Assembly (NCBI GenBank): GCA_003996215.1
Contig: QJPP01000682.1
Coordinates: forward strand, 764,143-828,142
Direction of reading: 5' to 3'
DNA length: 64,000 bases
Source of the DNA: Jaltomata sinuosa
Lineage: Eukaryota; Streptophyta; Magnoliopsida; Solanales; Solanaceae
The notes under the pieces were generated by a model. The model was not told the DNA's origin and ran no database searches. It saw only the letters and a list, made by a program, of their open reading frames with translations. Of this stretch, positions 46,317 to 58,958 are shown one piece after another (position 1 is the first letter of the stretch; the number at the start of each line of letters is the position of its first letter). A program made the position numbers and the translations under genes.

Positions 46317-46855
46317 GGTTAGCTAAAGGAACCTTCATAACAAACAAGAGTACCTTAAAAGGTCAATATTAGTAATGCATTTATTACGCGTGGGTTGCAT
46401 GTGTTAGTGTGCACCGAGGAGCTACTTCCATATTGAGGCTATTATATATATAGTGTGCACCAAGGTGTTACTACCTTATTGAGGAAATTACATACAAAGT
46501 GTGCACTGATGTGCTACTACCATATTTAGGCTATTGTACACATAGTGTGCGGCTAATGTCCTACTGCCATATTGAGGCTTTTAGATATAGGCTATATTGA
46601 GGTGGTATTGTGATTTAGTATTGTGATTTAGTATATGTTATAATAAGTGAGTTTCAGGGCATATTAAGGCATGTGTTATGTTCTAAAAATAATAAAGGAG
46701 ATAAGATCTTAACAAGTATTACCAATTATAGTTTACAAGTTTCATATTGTATCTTGTTCAGATTTTCTATTTGCAGCTTACTAATATGTTTCTACCTTAT
46801 ATACCAGTACATTATTTTTGTACTAACATATCCATTGCCTAGGGAGAGCTTCTAT
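46317..46855. other. unassigned repeat-derived sequence
   Basis: AT-rich, no gene. It holds the 46-bp minisatellite and then TTGTGATTTAGTA duplicated near 46610-46632. It ends at about 46855 where an antisense LTR end (ACGACCCGAGTCTAC) begins. Confidence 0.5.
46405..46588. repeat. 46-bp minisatellite, exactly 4 copies
   Basis: Units start at 46405, 46451, 46497 and 46543 with (T/A)AGTGTGCACC, GCTACT(A/T)CC, ATATTGAGGC and TATATA. Copies differ by 20-30% from each other, so the array is old, but the period is kept exactly. Confidence 0.92.
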
Positions 46856-47836
46856 TACGACCCGAGTCTACACCATGGGTGTAACACGGTGCTTAGAGCC
46901 ACATGTAACACCAACCTAACCCATGGGATGGCATAATACTAATCATTTTGTATTGATAAAATTGAGAGGAAGCTAAATTGAATTAAATGTAAAAGGTGAA
47001 ATAATCTCAGTAATCTCAAAAATAAAACTAAGTCTGAAAAGCGATACCAAACTAAATAAGCTAAAATAGCTTACTCTATGTTTGAAAAGACACTATGACT
47101 GACGAGCTGTAGGTACAAGTTCCCAACTAACTCTAAATACTGAAACTGAAAAAATACTAAAGAAAACGTAATGAATATTTGTCCTCGGATGATGAGTATG
47201 ATGCACTGGTAATCGCTGATATGACACTGAAATGTACTAACTGTGATATTTAGACTGAGTGCATGAACCTATATCTTAATATGATCCAAAAAAAAGCTGC
47301 AATCAGTACTTTGAATGTACTGAGAATGTGAGATATGTAAACTATAAGGTAAACTGAGCATGCGGAAAATACTGATATACTGTATTGAATTGAACTGAGT
47401 GAAAAGAACTGATTTGTAGTACAATGACCCAATAATGGTATACATATATGCTGATATTAAAAGATACTCTGAAAAGTCATAATACAACAGAAGTGAAACT
47501 AATCTGAGGGTCATGCACAAATATACAGAGTCTGAGTCAATGGTAGAGTCTACTAACCAACATATACCATGTTAGCTAATGTGGATTCCAATATATATGC
47601 CCCACCAGAAGGACATAATATACCTTGCCAGGGTATAAAGGCATGACTGATGTGATCACTAAACTGATGTCCAACTGGGGGTCTAAATAAACCTATAGTA
47701 GAATATAGTTCTGTGACTTTAGGTGAAACTGGGACCCTAGTCCAACTTGGTGCTAAGTACTACTCACAAACTAATTATACTGATAGCTCATGTAAAACTA
47801 CTGTTCTGAAAAAATAGGGTCAGAACCTAATTAATT
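46856..47836 (-). repeat. antisense T-type LTR segment
   Basis: The reverse complement matches the second half of the T LTR (32250-33241): GTCCTCGGATGATGAG, AATCGCTGATATGACAC, TATACCTTGCCAGGGTATA and TGATCACTAAACTGATGTCCAACTG all have clear counterparts. The left edge reads as an LTR end of chromovirus type. From 47288 it becomes part of the tandem triplication. Confidence 0.8.
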
Positions 47837-50800
47837 TTATGACCCTCTATGTCATTTTCTCTACTTTCATGCATTTTCTGTGTTTTGAGCTTTCCCATAG
47901 TGGCTATAGGTTATTTATGACTTACTAGTACTGATGTTTTGGTTCTTGAGCTATTCGCTTGTGTTTTAAGTCAGTTTCCTTATTTTGAAACTCTTAAAGA
48001 TGAAAGAGTTGACTTTGGTCACCAATTAGAGTAAACGTTCTCTGATGAGAATTCTATCAGTGCCATTAGCTCTAGAGCGTGAACATTGGGCTAGTTGGAC
48101 GTTTGGTTCGAATCTCGAGGCTTCTAAACTCATTTAGGGCTATTAGTTTATTTTGGTTAAATTAATAGTTTTTGGGTGTGGGGCCCAAATTTCTTGAAAT
48201 GATCTTCATTGGAAATTCATTAATTTTGTTGAGTCTAGAATGATATTTTTTGTAGGGTAGCATAGTTTGTTTGTATGCACGGGATCCCAGATGAATCACA
48301 TAGGTTCGCTTTTAAACCTTGGTGATATTGTTTGTCTAAGAACCAGCTAGTGCAGCCAACCCAACCCTTCACATACATAGGGGGTTGGACATATTTACTT
48401 GGTCGCCTACATGAAGGCATTATCGTATCCGCAATGAAGAGGTTCCAGGCCCTGACTACCATCCTTCTTTGTATTCGCAAGGGTCAGGTCTCCTATATAA
48501 GGTTAACTACGCGGTGGCCTCCTTACATTCATGAAGACCAAATGCCTGGCAGTATAAATTCGTGTCCCCTTTATTTTTAAAACATTTCCACACGAGTATA
48601 TTCGTGGAATTCTCCTTTTAATTCTTGTTCTCCTCTTGGTGGGGCTGAATTGGGACACAAATTTGGTATGAATTATTTTCAATTTTTGGGCATGTAATCC
48701 TTGTACCATGAGGGAGGTAATCCCCAATTTAATTTTCTATATTTGTAAAGCAGGCCCCATAGGTCATTTTTGACCAAATTTTTAGAATGAATTGTAAATT
48801 TAATATATGGGTATCACTATTCATATTTTAATGTGTAGATTATTATTTTGATAGCGTGACAACAGTTGGAGGCTTTTCGGAAAGAAAAAGCTCTGGTCTA
48901 GTGGGTGCGTGCTCTTGTGTTCGACTTTCATGTAGGTTACGACTTATCTACTTTTAGACTTAGCTTATTTAAGGTAATTTTATGTTATTTTTCTAATTGT
49001 TGGTGGGTCATTGTGGTTTGGATAAATGAAATTATGTGATTATGATTCTCTTAGCCGATTTAGGTGCTTTAGCTTGGAATTGGGGTTAGGTTCCTAAATT
49101 TAGGTCATCTTTGTGCCTTTCAAGTTTAGAGTAGCTGGAGTAGTACGTATAAGATTAGAAACTTGCTTGACTTAGCTTAGCTAGTTTGATTTCGGCCTTG
49201 AGTTTGTTAAGATGGAGATTCTTAGTAGTGAATTATCGATAAATTTTATGGTAGAGTAGGTGCTTTTTATTCGTTTATATTTACCGGTTTTGCTTCGTAT
49301 TTATTTTTTGTATTTTTAATATTTATAGGTCCAAGGCCGTGGATGCTAGAATGGATAGACTCTTGGACAGTTCATACTATCCTTAATTTATATTGACTTG
49401 TTGTTCATATTAGTTCATCTTTGTATAATCGTGTGCCTTAGCCTAGATTTGGTTAGATACTTGTCTTAGGTTTGGTTCCTTTAGAAGTTTGTGATGGGTT
49501 TGGCTTTGCTTAGTGATTTCTATAAAATTGTGATCTTTTGTTAGCCTGTGGACCTTAGTTTGTTGCGGTTTGGTTAGGCTTGGAAGTTATATATGACGTG
49601 AGTATTCATTTATGTTCTTGTATTGTTGTGGTTTTCATCATGGAATATGAAAGACTTGGTTCAAAACACTATTTTCAATTTCAGAAATGGATTTTTGGGA
49701 ATATTTTGATGCTTATGGATTTCTTACAGAAAACAATGTATATTTATGAAATATTGATTTGAATAAACGTGCATGCTTGCGGGGAAGTGTTCTGGGTTGT
49801 TTTACTTGTATTTAAACTTGCATACGTGAGGAGAGCTATGTTTCGGGAATTTTTTACTGATTATTTACACTTGCATTCCTTAGGAAACACGAGTTACAGG
49901 TTGTTTTTCTAATACTCATCATGGTATGCTCATTGAGATATGGTTCAGAATTGGTATATGGATTTTGCAACCAATGCAAAAAAAAAGCTGCAATCAGTAC
50001 TTTGAATGTACTGAGCATGTGAGATATGTAAACTATAAGGTAAACTGAGCATGCGGAAAATACTGATATACTGTATTGAATTGAACTGAGGGCAAAGAAC
50101 TGATCTGTAGTACAATGACCAAATAATGATATACATATATGCTGATATTCAAAGATACTCTGAAAAGTCATAATACAACACAAGTGAAACTAAACTGAGG
50201 GTCATATACAAATATATTGAGTCTGAGTCAATGTTAGAGTCTACTAACCAACATAAACCACGTGAGCTAATGTGGATTCCAATGTATATGCCCCACCAGA
50301 CGGACATAATATACCTTGGCAGGGTATAAAGGCATGACTGATGTGATCACTAAACTGATGTCCAACTGGTGGGCTAAATAAACCTATAGTAGAATGTAGT
50401 TCTGGCACTTTAGGTGAAACTGGGATCCTAGTCCAACTTGGTGCTAAGTACTATTCCCAAACTAATTATACTAATAGCTCATGTAAAACTAGTGTTCTAA
50501 AAAAACAGGGTCATAACCTAATTAATTGTATGACCCTCTATGTTATTTTCTCTACTTTCATGCATTTTCAGTGTTTTGAGCTTTCTCATAGTGGCTATAG
50601 GTTATTTATGACTTACTGGGACTGATGGTTTGGTTCTTGAGCTATTCGTTTGTGTTTTAAGTCAGTTTCCTTATTTTGAAACTCTTAAAGTTGAAAAAGT
50701 TTACTTTGGTCACAAATCAGAGTAAACGATCTCTGATGAGAATTCCATCAGTGCCATTAGCTCTAGAGCGTGGACTTTGGGCTAGTGGGACCTTTGGTTC

Positions 50801-53800
50801 GGGTCTCGAGGCTTCTAAACTCATTTAGGGATATTAGTTTATTTTTGTTAAATTATTAGTTTTTGGGTGTGGGGATCACTTTTCTTGAAACGATCTTCAT
50901 TGGAAATTCATCAATTTCATTGAGTCTAGAATGATATTTTTTGTTGGGTAGCATAGTTTGTTTGTATGAACGGGATCCCAGATTAATCCCATGGGTTCGC
51001 TTTTGAAACTTTGTGATATTGTTTGTTTACGAAGCAGCTAGTGTAGCCAATCCAACCGTTCGCATACCTAGGGGGTTGGACATATTTACTTGGTCACCTA
51101 CATGAAGACATTATCGTATCCGCGATGAAGGGGTTCCGGGCCTTGACTACCATCCTTCTTTGTATTCGCGAGGGTCAGGTCGCCTACATGAGGTTGACTA
51201 CGCGGTGGCCTCCTTACATTCGTAAAGACCAAATGCCTAGCAGTATAAATTCGTGTCCCCTTTATTTTTAAAACATTTCCACACGATTATATTCGTGGAA
51301 TTCTCCTTTTAATTCTTTTTCTCCTCTTGGTGGGGCTGAATTGGGACATAAATTTGGTATGAACTATGTTCAATTTTTGAGCATGTAATCCTTGTTCCAT
51401 GAGGGACGTAATCCCTAATTTAATTTTCTATTTTTGTAAAGAGAGCCCCATAGGTCATTTTCGACCTAATTTTTAGGATGAATTGTATATTTGATATATG
51501 GGTATCACTATTCATATTTTCATGTGTAGATTATTATTTTGATAGCGTGGCAGAAGTTAGAGGCTTTCTGGATAGAAAAAGCTCTGGTCCAGTGTTTGCA
51601 TGCTCTTGTATTTGACTTTCATATAGGTTACGACTTATCTACTTTTAGACTTAGCTCATTTAAGGTAATTGTATGTTATTTTGCTAATTTTTTGTGGGTC
51701 ATTGTTGTTTAGATAAATGAAATTAAGTGATTATTATTCTCGTAGCCGATTTAGGTGCTTTAGCTTAGAATTGGGGTTGGGATCCTTAATTTAGGTCATC
51801 CTTGTGCCTTTCAGGTTTTGAGTAGCTGGAGTAGTACCTTTAAGATTAGAAACTTGCTTGACTTAGCTTAGCTAGTTTGATTTTGGCCTTGAGGTGGTTA
51901 ATATAGAGATTTTTAGTAGTTAATTATCGATAAATTTTGTGGTAGAGTAGGTGCTTTTTATTAGTTTATATTTACCGCTTTCGCTTCGTATTTATTTTTT
52001 GTATATTGAATATTTGTGGGCCCGAGGTTGTGGATGCTAGAATGGATGGACTCTTGGTCAGTTCATATTATCCTTAGTTTATATTGACTTGTTGTTCATA
52101 TTAGTTAATCTTGGTATAATCGTGTGACTTAGCCTAGATTTGGTTAGATACTTGCCTTAGGTTGGGTTCCCTTAGAAGTTTGTGATGAGTTTGGCTTTGC
52201 TTAGTGATTTCTATAAAATTGTGATCTTTTGTTAGCTTGTGGACCTTAGTTTGTTGCAGTTTGGTTAGATTAGGCTTGAAAGTTATATTTGACGTGAGTA
52301 TTCATTTATGTTCTTGTATTGTTGTGATTTTCATCATGGCATATGAAAGACTTGGTTTAAAACACTATTTCAATGTCAAAAATGGATTTTTGGGAATATT
52401 TTGATGCTTTTGGCTTTCTTACATAGAACAATATATATTTATGAAATATTGATTTAAATAAACGTGCATGCTTGCGGGGAAGTGTTCTGGGTTGTTTTAC
52501 TTGTATTTAAACTTGTATACGTGAGGAGAGCTATGTTTCGGGAAATTTTTACGAATTATTTAAACTTGAATTCACGAGTAGACACGAGTTCCAGGTTGTT
52601 TTACTAATACTCATCATGGTATGCTCATTGAGATATGGTTCAGAATTGGTATATGGATTTTGTGACCAACGCAAAAAAAAGTTGCAATCAGTACTTTGAA
52701 TGTACTGAGAATGTGAGATATGTAAACTATAAGGTAAACTGAGCATGCGGAAAATACTGATATACTGTATTGAATTGAACTGAGTGCAAAGAACTGATTT
52801 GTAGTACAATGACCCAATAATGTTATACATATATGCTGATATTAAAAGATACTCTGAAAAGTCATAATACAACAGAAGTGAAACTAATCTGAGGGTCATG
52901 CACAAATATACAGAGTCTGAGTCAATGGTAGAGTCTACTAACCAACATATACCATGTTAGCTAATGTGGATTCCAATATATATGCCCCACCAGAAGGACA
53001 TAATATACCTTGCCAGGGTATAAAGGCATGACTGATGTGATCACTAAACTAATGTCCAACTGGGGGAGATAAATAAACCTATAGTAGAATGTAGTTCTGG
53101 GACTTTGGGTGAAACTGGGACCCTAATCCAACTTGGTGCTAAGTAGTACTCCCAAACTAATTATACTGATAGCTCATATAAAACTAGTGTTCTAAAAAAA
53201 CAGGGTCATAACCTAATTAATTGTATGACCCTCTATGTCATTTTCTCTACTTTCATGCATTTTCTGTGTTTTGAGCTTTTCCATAGTGGCTATAGGTTAT
53301 TTATGACTTATTGGGACTGATGGTTTGGTTCTCGAGCTATTCGTTTGTGTTTTAAGTTAGTTTCCTTATTTTCAAACTCTTAAAGTTGAATGAGTTGACT
53401 TTGGTCCACAATTAGAGTAAACGATCTCTGATGAGAATTCCATCAGTGCCACTAGCTCTAAAGCATGGACCTTGGGCTAGTGGAACCTTTGGGTTGGGTA
53501 TTGAAGCTTCTAAACTTATTTAGGGCTGTTAGTTTATTTTGGTTAAATTAATAGTTTTTTATTATGGGGCCCACTTTTTTTAAACGATCGTCATTGGAAA
53601 TTCAACAATTTCGCTGAGTCTAGAATGTTACTTTTTATAAGTTAGCATAGTTTGTTTGTATGAACGGGATCCCAGATGATTCCCATGGGTTCGCTTTTGA
53701 AACTTGGTGATATTGTGAGTTTACGAACCAGCTGGTGTAGCCAACCTAACCCTTCACATACGTACGGGGTTGGACGTATTCACTTGGTCGCCTACATGAA

Positions 53801-55359
53801 GGCATCATCGTATCCGCGATGAAGGGGTTCTGGGCCCTGACCACCATCCTTCTTTGCATTCAGGAGGGTCAGGCCGCCTACATGAGGTTGACTACGCGGT
53901 GGCCTTCTTACATTCGTGAAGATCAAATGCCTGGCAGTATAAATTTGTGTCCCCTTTATTTTAAAAACATTTCCACACAATTATATCTGTGGAATTCTCC
54001 TTTTAATTCTTTTTCTCCTCTTAGTGGGGCTGAATTGGGACACAAATTTGGTCTTAATTATGCTCAATTTTTGGGCATGTAATCCTTGTTCCATGAGGGA
54101 CGTAATCCCTGATTTAATTTTCTATTTTTGGAAAGCGGGCCCCATAGGTTATTTTCGACCTTATTTTTAGGATGAATTGTAAATTTGATATATGGCTATC
54201 ACTACTCATATTTTATTGTGTAGATTATTATTTTGATAGCGTGGTAGAAGTTAGAGGCTTTCTGGATAGAAAAAGCTCTGGTCCAGTGTTTGCATGCTCT
54301 TGTATTTGACTTTCATATAGGTTACGACTTATCTACTTTTAGACTTAGCTCATTTAAGGTAATTGTATGTTATTTTGCTAATTTTTTGTGGGTCATTGTT
54401 GTTTAGATAAATGAAATTAAGTGATTATTATTCTCGTAGCCGATTTAGGTGCTTTAGCTTAGAATTGGGGTTGGGATCCTTAATTTAGGTCATCCTTGTG
54501 CCTTTCAGGTTTAGAGTAGCTGGAGTAGTACCTTTAAGATTAGAAACTTGCTTGACTTAGCTTAGCTAGTTTGATTGCGGCCTTGAGGTGGTTAATATAG
54601 AGATTTTTAGTAGTTAATTATCGATAAATTTTGTGGTAGAGTAGGTGCTTTTTATTAGTTTATATTTACCGCTTTCGCTTCGTATTTATTTTTTGTATAT
54701 TGAATATTTGTGGGCCCGAGGTTGTGGATGCTAGAATGGATGGACTCTGGGTCAGTTCATATTATCCTTAATTTATATTGACTTGTTGTTCATATTAGTT
54801 CATCTTGGCATAATTGGGCGCCTTAGCCTAGATTTTGTTAGATAGTTGCCTTAGGTTGGGTTCCCTTAGAAGTTTGTGATGAGTTTGGCTTTGCTTAGTG
54901 ATTTCTATAAAATTGTGATCTTTCGTTAGCCTGTGGACCTTAGTTTGTTACAGTTTGGTTTGATTAGGCTTGGAAGTTATATTGGACATGAGTATTCATT
55001 TATGTTCTTGTATTGTTGTGGTTTTCATCATGGCATATGAAAGACTTGGTTTAATACACTATTTTGAATTTCAGAAATGGATTTTTGGGAATATTTTGAT
55101 GATTTTGGCTTTCTTATAGAGAACATGGTATATTTATGAAATATTGATTTGAGATAAACGTGCTTGCTTGCGGGGAAGTGTTTTGGGTTATTTTACTGGT
55201 ATTTAAACTTTCATACGTGAGGAGACCCATGTTTCGGGAAATTTTTACTTATTATTTACACTTGCATTCTCAAGGAGACATGAGTTCCAGGTGGTTTTAC
55301 TAATACTCATCATGGCATGCTCATTGAGATATGGTTCAGAATTGGTATATGGATTTTGC
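47288..55359. repeat. 2.69-kb chimeric tandem triplication
   Basis: The words GCTGCAATCAG or GTTGCAATCAG after an A-run mark unit starts at 47296, 49987 and 52681 (periods 2691 and 2694). Each unit is antisense T-LTR (about 540 bases) plus sense S-LTR (about 2.14 kb, starting at 47837, 50527 and 53222). The joins 1-2 and 2-3 use the same breakpoint: S-LTR GGATTTTG then (C)ACCAA(T/C)GC then the A-run. The third S-LTR continues past that point to its natural end. No gene inside; minus-strand frames repeated in each unit are by-products. Confidence 0.92.
48554..48560 (+). promoter_or_regulatory. TATA box of the S-type LTR (unit 1; also 51244 and 53938)
   Basis: CAGTATAAATTCGTG about 720 bases into the LTR in all three units (TATAAAT at 48554, 51244, 53938). 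Directly upstream (48380-48545 and equivalents) is a GC-rich cluster with GGTCGCCTACATGA, CGTATCCGCGATGAAGG, TTCGCGAGGGTCAGG and CTACGCGGTGG. The TATA is conserved while the surroundings vary. Confidence 0.6.
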
Positions 55360-56308
55360 AAGTCCACCAAGGGTCCTGCCTTTGCAAGCTTTGGTTGGAG
55401 GAGGAGTATACGGTACTGTTAAGACACTTCACTCATCTAAAACTACATATCATGGCACATCCACTTGCACCTTCCCATGAGGTTAATTATAGTGTAACAT
55501 TGCATGTGTTTTTTATCCTCTGCTCTTATGGGGGTCCGATTGGGTCTTTTGGTTGCTGTTAGTACCTTTCGGGCTTATAGAGTCCGGGTAGGTATATTAT
55601 TTGATTGTTTGAACCTTCTAGTCTTATGGGGGTTCGGTTAGGTTTTAGCTGGACTACTTTACTTTGCTTACCTTGCTTTACTTTACCCTTTTCAAAGTTA
55701 CTTACTTTTACTTCACTGTATATCGAGTTATGACCTGTTATTCTTTCCTAAATCCCTTATTTCTTACCCTTTTAGTATATTCACAATTTATTATGCTTTT
55801 ATCTCATTTTAGCTTAGTCGGCCTATGATGCCTATTGGCTATCGTGTGTTTTGTACTCATGCTACCCTTTTGCATTTTTTTTACTGATGCAAACCCTTGC
55901 TCGAGTCATAACCGTTGATGATGTCCTTGTACAGAATTATGGGTTCAGAGATTAAGGGTGAGATTTTGGCATCCAGAGTTGATCTATCTCCATCTGCCTA
56001 GTGATTAGTGTTCTTTTGTATTTCAAAGACTATTGTATATATTTACTCTTATCTATTAATCTTATGCTGTAGTAGCTCTTGTACTGATTGATACCAGGTC
56101 TTGGGGGAGTCTTTGTAGATTTTGTTTTCTTCCCTCTCTATATATTTACGCGTTTCTTTAGCTGGTACTTGACAATTAAATATTGTTCTTCCACTTTTAT
56201 TTTGTTCTCTTATTAGGACGTTACTCGTTTTTTTGGGCTAAGGGTTTGGTTTACCTACTAGTGGGATATAGTAGGTTCTATCATAACTTGAGAAACTAGG
56301 TCATGACA
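53222..56308 (+). repeat. S4 5' LTR, complete, about 3.09 kb
   Basis: Begins TGTATGACCCTC (one base short of the family TGTAATGACCC) and ends AGGTCATGACA. The part beyond 55359 (TATGGGGGTCCGATTGGG, GCTTATAGAGTCC, TTATGGGGGTTCGGTTAGG) is absent from units 1 and 2. It includes the three-unit 57-61 bp repeat at about 55155-55310. Confidence 0.85.
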
Positions 56309-56311
56309 GAG

Positions 56312-56323
56312 TCGTATTAGAGC
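56312..56323 (+). other. S4 primer-binding site, one to two mismatches
   Basis: TCGTATTAGAGC at the place and with the shape of TGGTATCAGAGC, three bases after the LTR end. Confidence 0.8.
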
Positions 56324-56516
56324 TTTAGGTTCACCGGTGTCATTGGTACAAAAGCATTTGTCTAGTAAAGTCTCGCAGATATGTACGATGATGTCTGTAT
56401 CCTATCTTCGGGAGGCAATAGGGCATTCTTAGTAAACATCCCTTCTTTTTGCTTCTCTATCATGCATTATTGGCTTTACCAACTTCTAAATATTTATTTG
56501 CTTCATTCTTTTTTAT

Positions 56517-56744
56517 ATGGTTAGAACGAGGGCTACAACAACCACGGGAGAGGCTCTTGCACTGGCAGTTAGGGCCTTGGCTAGGGGAAGAGGTAGAGGT
56601 TGACCCCGAGGTTGAGTTCAGGATCGAGCTGCAACACCAGCTTGGCGCTAGGCTAGAGAGCCATCACCAGAGCTTAAGTATGATCAGGAGCCTGAGGTCG
56701 CCCCAGAGATAGTGCCAGAGGATCTACCAATTCAGTAGCTAATA
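56517..56744 (+). pseudogene. S4 gag N-terminus, cut by Athila B
   Basis: ATG at 56517 gives MVRTRATTTTGEALALAVRALARGRGRG then a stop (TGA) and a Gly/Arg, then acidic stretch (YDQEPEVAPEIVPEDLPIQ). The basic Gly-Arg N-terminus is the same as that of S2 gag. The frame ends at the Athila B LTR start at 56745. About 76 codons remain. Confidence 0.75.
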
Positions 56745-58011
56745 TGTGGTGAAATTACCACTTATTTGCATCTCTTTTCTTTGGCTATTGCATCCTTTAA
56801 CGGCGATATGAGACCACTTATAGCTTGTTTTGATGTATTTGAGGTGATCCTTATCCATGCATAGACTTTGAAACAATTTGGACAAAAGAAGCTAAAAAGG
56901 AGCTGAAGGGAGAAACAAGCCTCAGATACCGCAAATGCTGTCAAAGGACCACAAATGCGGAAGTCAGTTGATCGGTCAACAACCAGAAATGCAGCCAAAA
57001 GACCGCAAAGATGGCCAAAAGATCGCAATTGCACAAGTCAATAGTCAATCAATATGCTACAAATACGGTCCTTTCTTCGCAAATGCGGATGTCGAGCTCA
57101 GCTAGGACCAAAGCAGTCTTTTCGCACTTTTGGAAACCTCAATTTGCATAAAAGTCTTCTCAGTTGTCTTGGAACACGTCTTTGGCTATTCTCACAACTT
57201 TTGGCAAGCTTGAAGAGCTACTTCATCAACCAACACCATAAGAGTGAAGATTTGGATGCTCTTTATTGTAAAATCTTTAGTTTCCATTCTTCAACTCTTG
57301 TTCTTAATAGTTATTTTATTGGTGTAATTGTTGAATTGAGATTTGGGTTTGTATTAGATATAATACTTATTTGGGTGTGGAATTCATATATAGATTTTGC
57401 TCTTGTATGATTATGTGGGTCTATTGAATCCTCCATGCTTGAATTTATAGTCAATGGTTCTAAACATTGACTTAGATTTCTAATTTGGGTTGTTGCTTGA
57501 GAGAGAATTTCCCTAAATTCGGGAAGATTCAATAGTGGGAATTTAGGGATTCCACTCTAGACCAAGGCTAGAGATAGTTTGGTTGCTGGAAACTCCCATC
57601 TAAGAATTGGGGCTATTTGAGAGATATATGCTTGATTGGTCGAAAGACAGTCATGTATCCTTCTAACCAAGACTACCTAAGTGTTAAATTGGGTATAAGT
57701 CTTGTGAATAAAATTCCCATCCTCAATTCTACCTTGTTATCCTTGCTTGGTGAAACTAAGGTGAAAGACATTGATCAATCTATCTTTTATTTGATTTTTA
57801 TTTTTATTTTGTTTTTAGTCTAACCCCCCCTTTAGATATCTTTTCCCCTTTCTTTAATTGAACTTCAATAAGTTTCCCTTATTCTTTATAAGCTCAATCG
57901 TGACTACATTGTTCTCTATTGGTACGACCCTGACATCCATTGGGAATATAAATGTGTTTTGCTCTGACAATCGCAATCACCTCCAGTGGAGAGTGTAATT
58001 GAGCGATATAA
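56745..58011 (+). repeat. Athila B 5' LTR, 1.27 kb
   Basis: Starts TGTGGTGAAATTACCAC, an inverted repeat at the terminus, and ends GAGAGTGTAATTGAGCGATATA before the PBS. The end matches the Athila A LTR (TTTTGCTCTGACAATCGC, GGAGAGTGT). A palindromic cluster with core CGCAAATGCGG lies at 56925-57090. Confidence 0.8.
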
Positions 58012-58015
58012 AAAA

Positions 58016-58033
58016 TGGCGTTGTTGCCGGGGA
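58016..58033 (+). other. Athila B primer-binding site
   Basis: TGGCGTTGTTGCCGGGGA. This resembles TGGCGCCGTTGCCGGGGA, the PBS usual in Athila-type elements (tRNA-Asp type). It sits four bases after the LTR end. Confidence 0.85.
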
Positions 58034-58958
58034 ACAAATTGGCGTATTGAGTTAGTTTAGAATTTGATTTTACTTACTCTAGTTCATATTTGTGAATGGT
58101 TTCTTTTATTTTGTTTATTTTCATTGTGTTTAATGATGCCATGGCAAATCTGAATGCTAGTAATGCTGATGGTTGCATCCCAGTTTATATTCTCCACTAT
58201 TGTGTTTATTGTAGAGGACCCCACCTTGGGTGAAGGTGTAGAATTGGCCATAGGAGAGGGAGGTATTCCCCTTCTTGCTCCTATGATGGGCGCAATTGCT
58301 ATTTATGTGGTGGTCGTGATGGACATTGGAGTGAACGCCCCAATAATGATCGCCCCCCTCCCCCCTCTTGTGCTAACAATGTTGCTAGTTGTGCTTGTGA
58401 CCTTAATAGGTACCATGAATCGGCAAGAAAAGAAGGCATATGTGTCAATCTCCAAACTCTCTTGGCCTCGCTAGAAACCCAAGAGGAGAGTGTGCAATCC
58501 ATAAAGCAGGCTTTGTGGATGCAAGGGCTAAAGAAGAGGAAAACACAAGGGAGGATCATGAATTGAAGGTGGTGTTGCAACCAACTACCCCATATGTGAG
58601 TTATGCTATCACGACAACTCAAAGTGAGGATATTATGAATGAGGCAAGCTTGAAGGTAGAGACGCCCGAATCCTACTTCAAGCAATGCTCGACCTTAAGT
58701 TTGATTAATTGGACGAAAGTCAAAGTAATCAAGCTTTTGGAAGACCTTGGAAGGAGGGTGGATGAAGGTCTATCCAGTTTTGAGTTTGTCTTGGAAAGAA
58801 GGCAAAGCGTTCTTCCTCACTTGAAGGCTAAAAAGTGTGAAATGCGAAATCAAGAGAATGGCCTTCTCATTCTCAAACCTTTACCTCAGGATTGTCATCG
58901 GAAATTTGATTCAAGTTTGGGTCGAAGGTTCAAATCCTCCAAATAGAGATCCAAATGG
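58034..58958 (+). pseudogene. Athila B leader and unrecognised coding scrap
   Basis: ATG at 58139 (MANLNASNADG) looks like a gag start but soon hits stops and shows no gag domain. 58440-58946 is open for 168 codons with a charged composition and no motif that I recognise. Probably remnants of gag and pol after a large deletion. No function is claimed. Confidence 0.35.

Noticed and set aside
47250..52905. Minus-strand ORF beginning MCMTLRLVSLLLYYDFSEYLL or shorter relatives, repeated in the tandem units
   Set aside because: The frame repeats only because the DNA repeats; it varies in end point and start between units and covers the antisense T-LTR piece.
48332..54082. Plus-strand ORFs around 48332-48580 and 53819-54082
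   Set aside because: They overlap the GC-rich cluster and TATA box of the S-type LTR; similarity between them is the tandem repeat.
58154..58474. 106-codon hydrophobic ORF after the Athila B PBS
   Set aside because: Frame-shifted reading of a leader or gag scrap; no transmembrane family recognised and low complexity.
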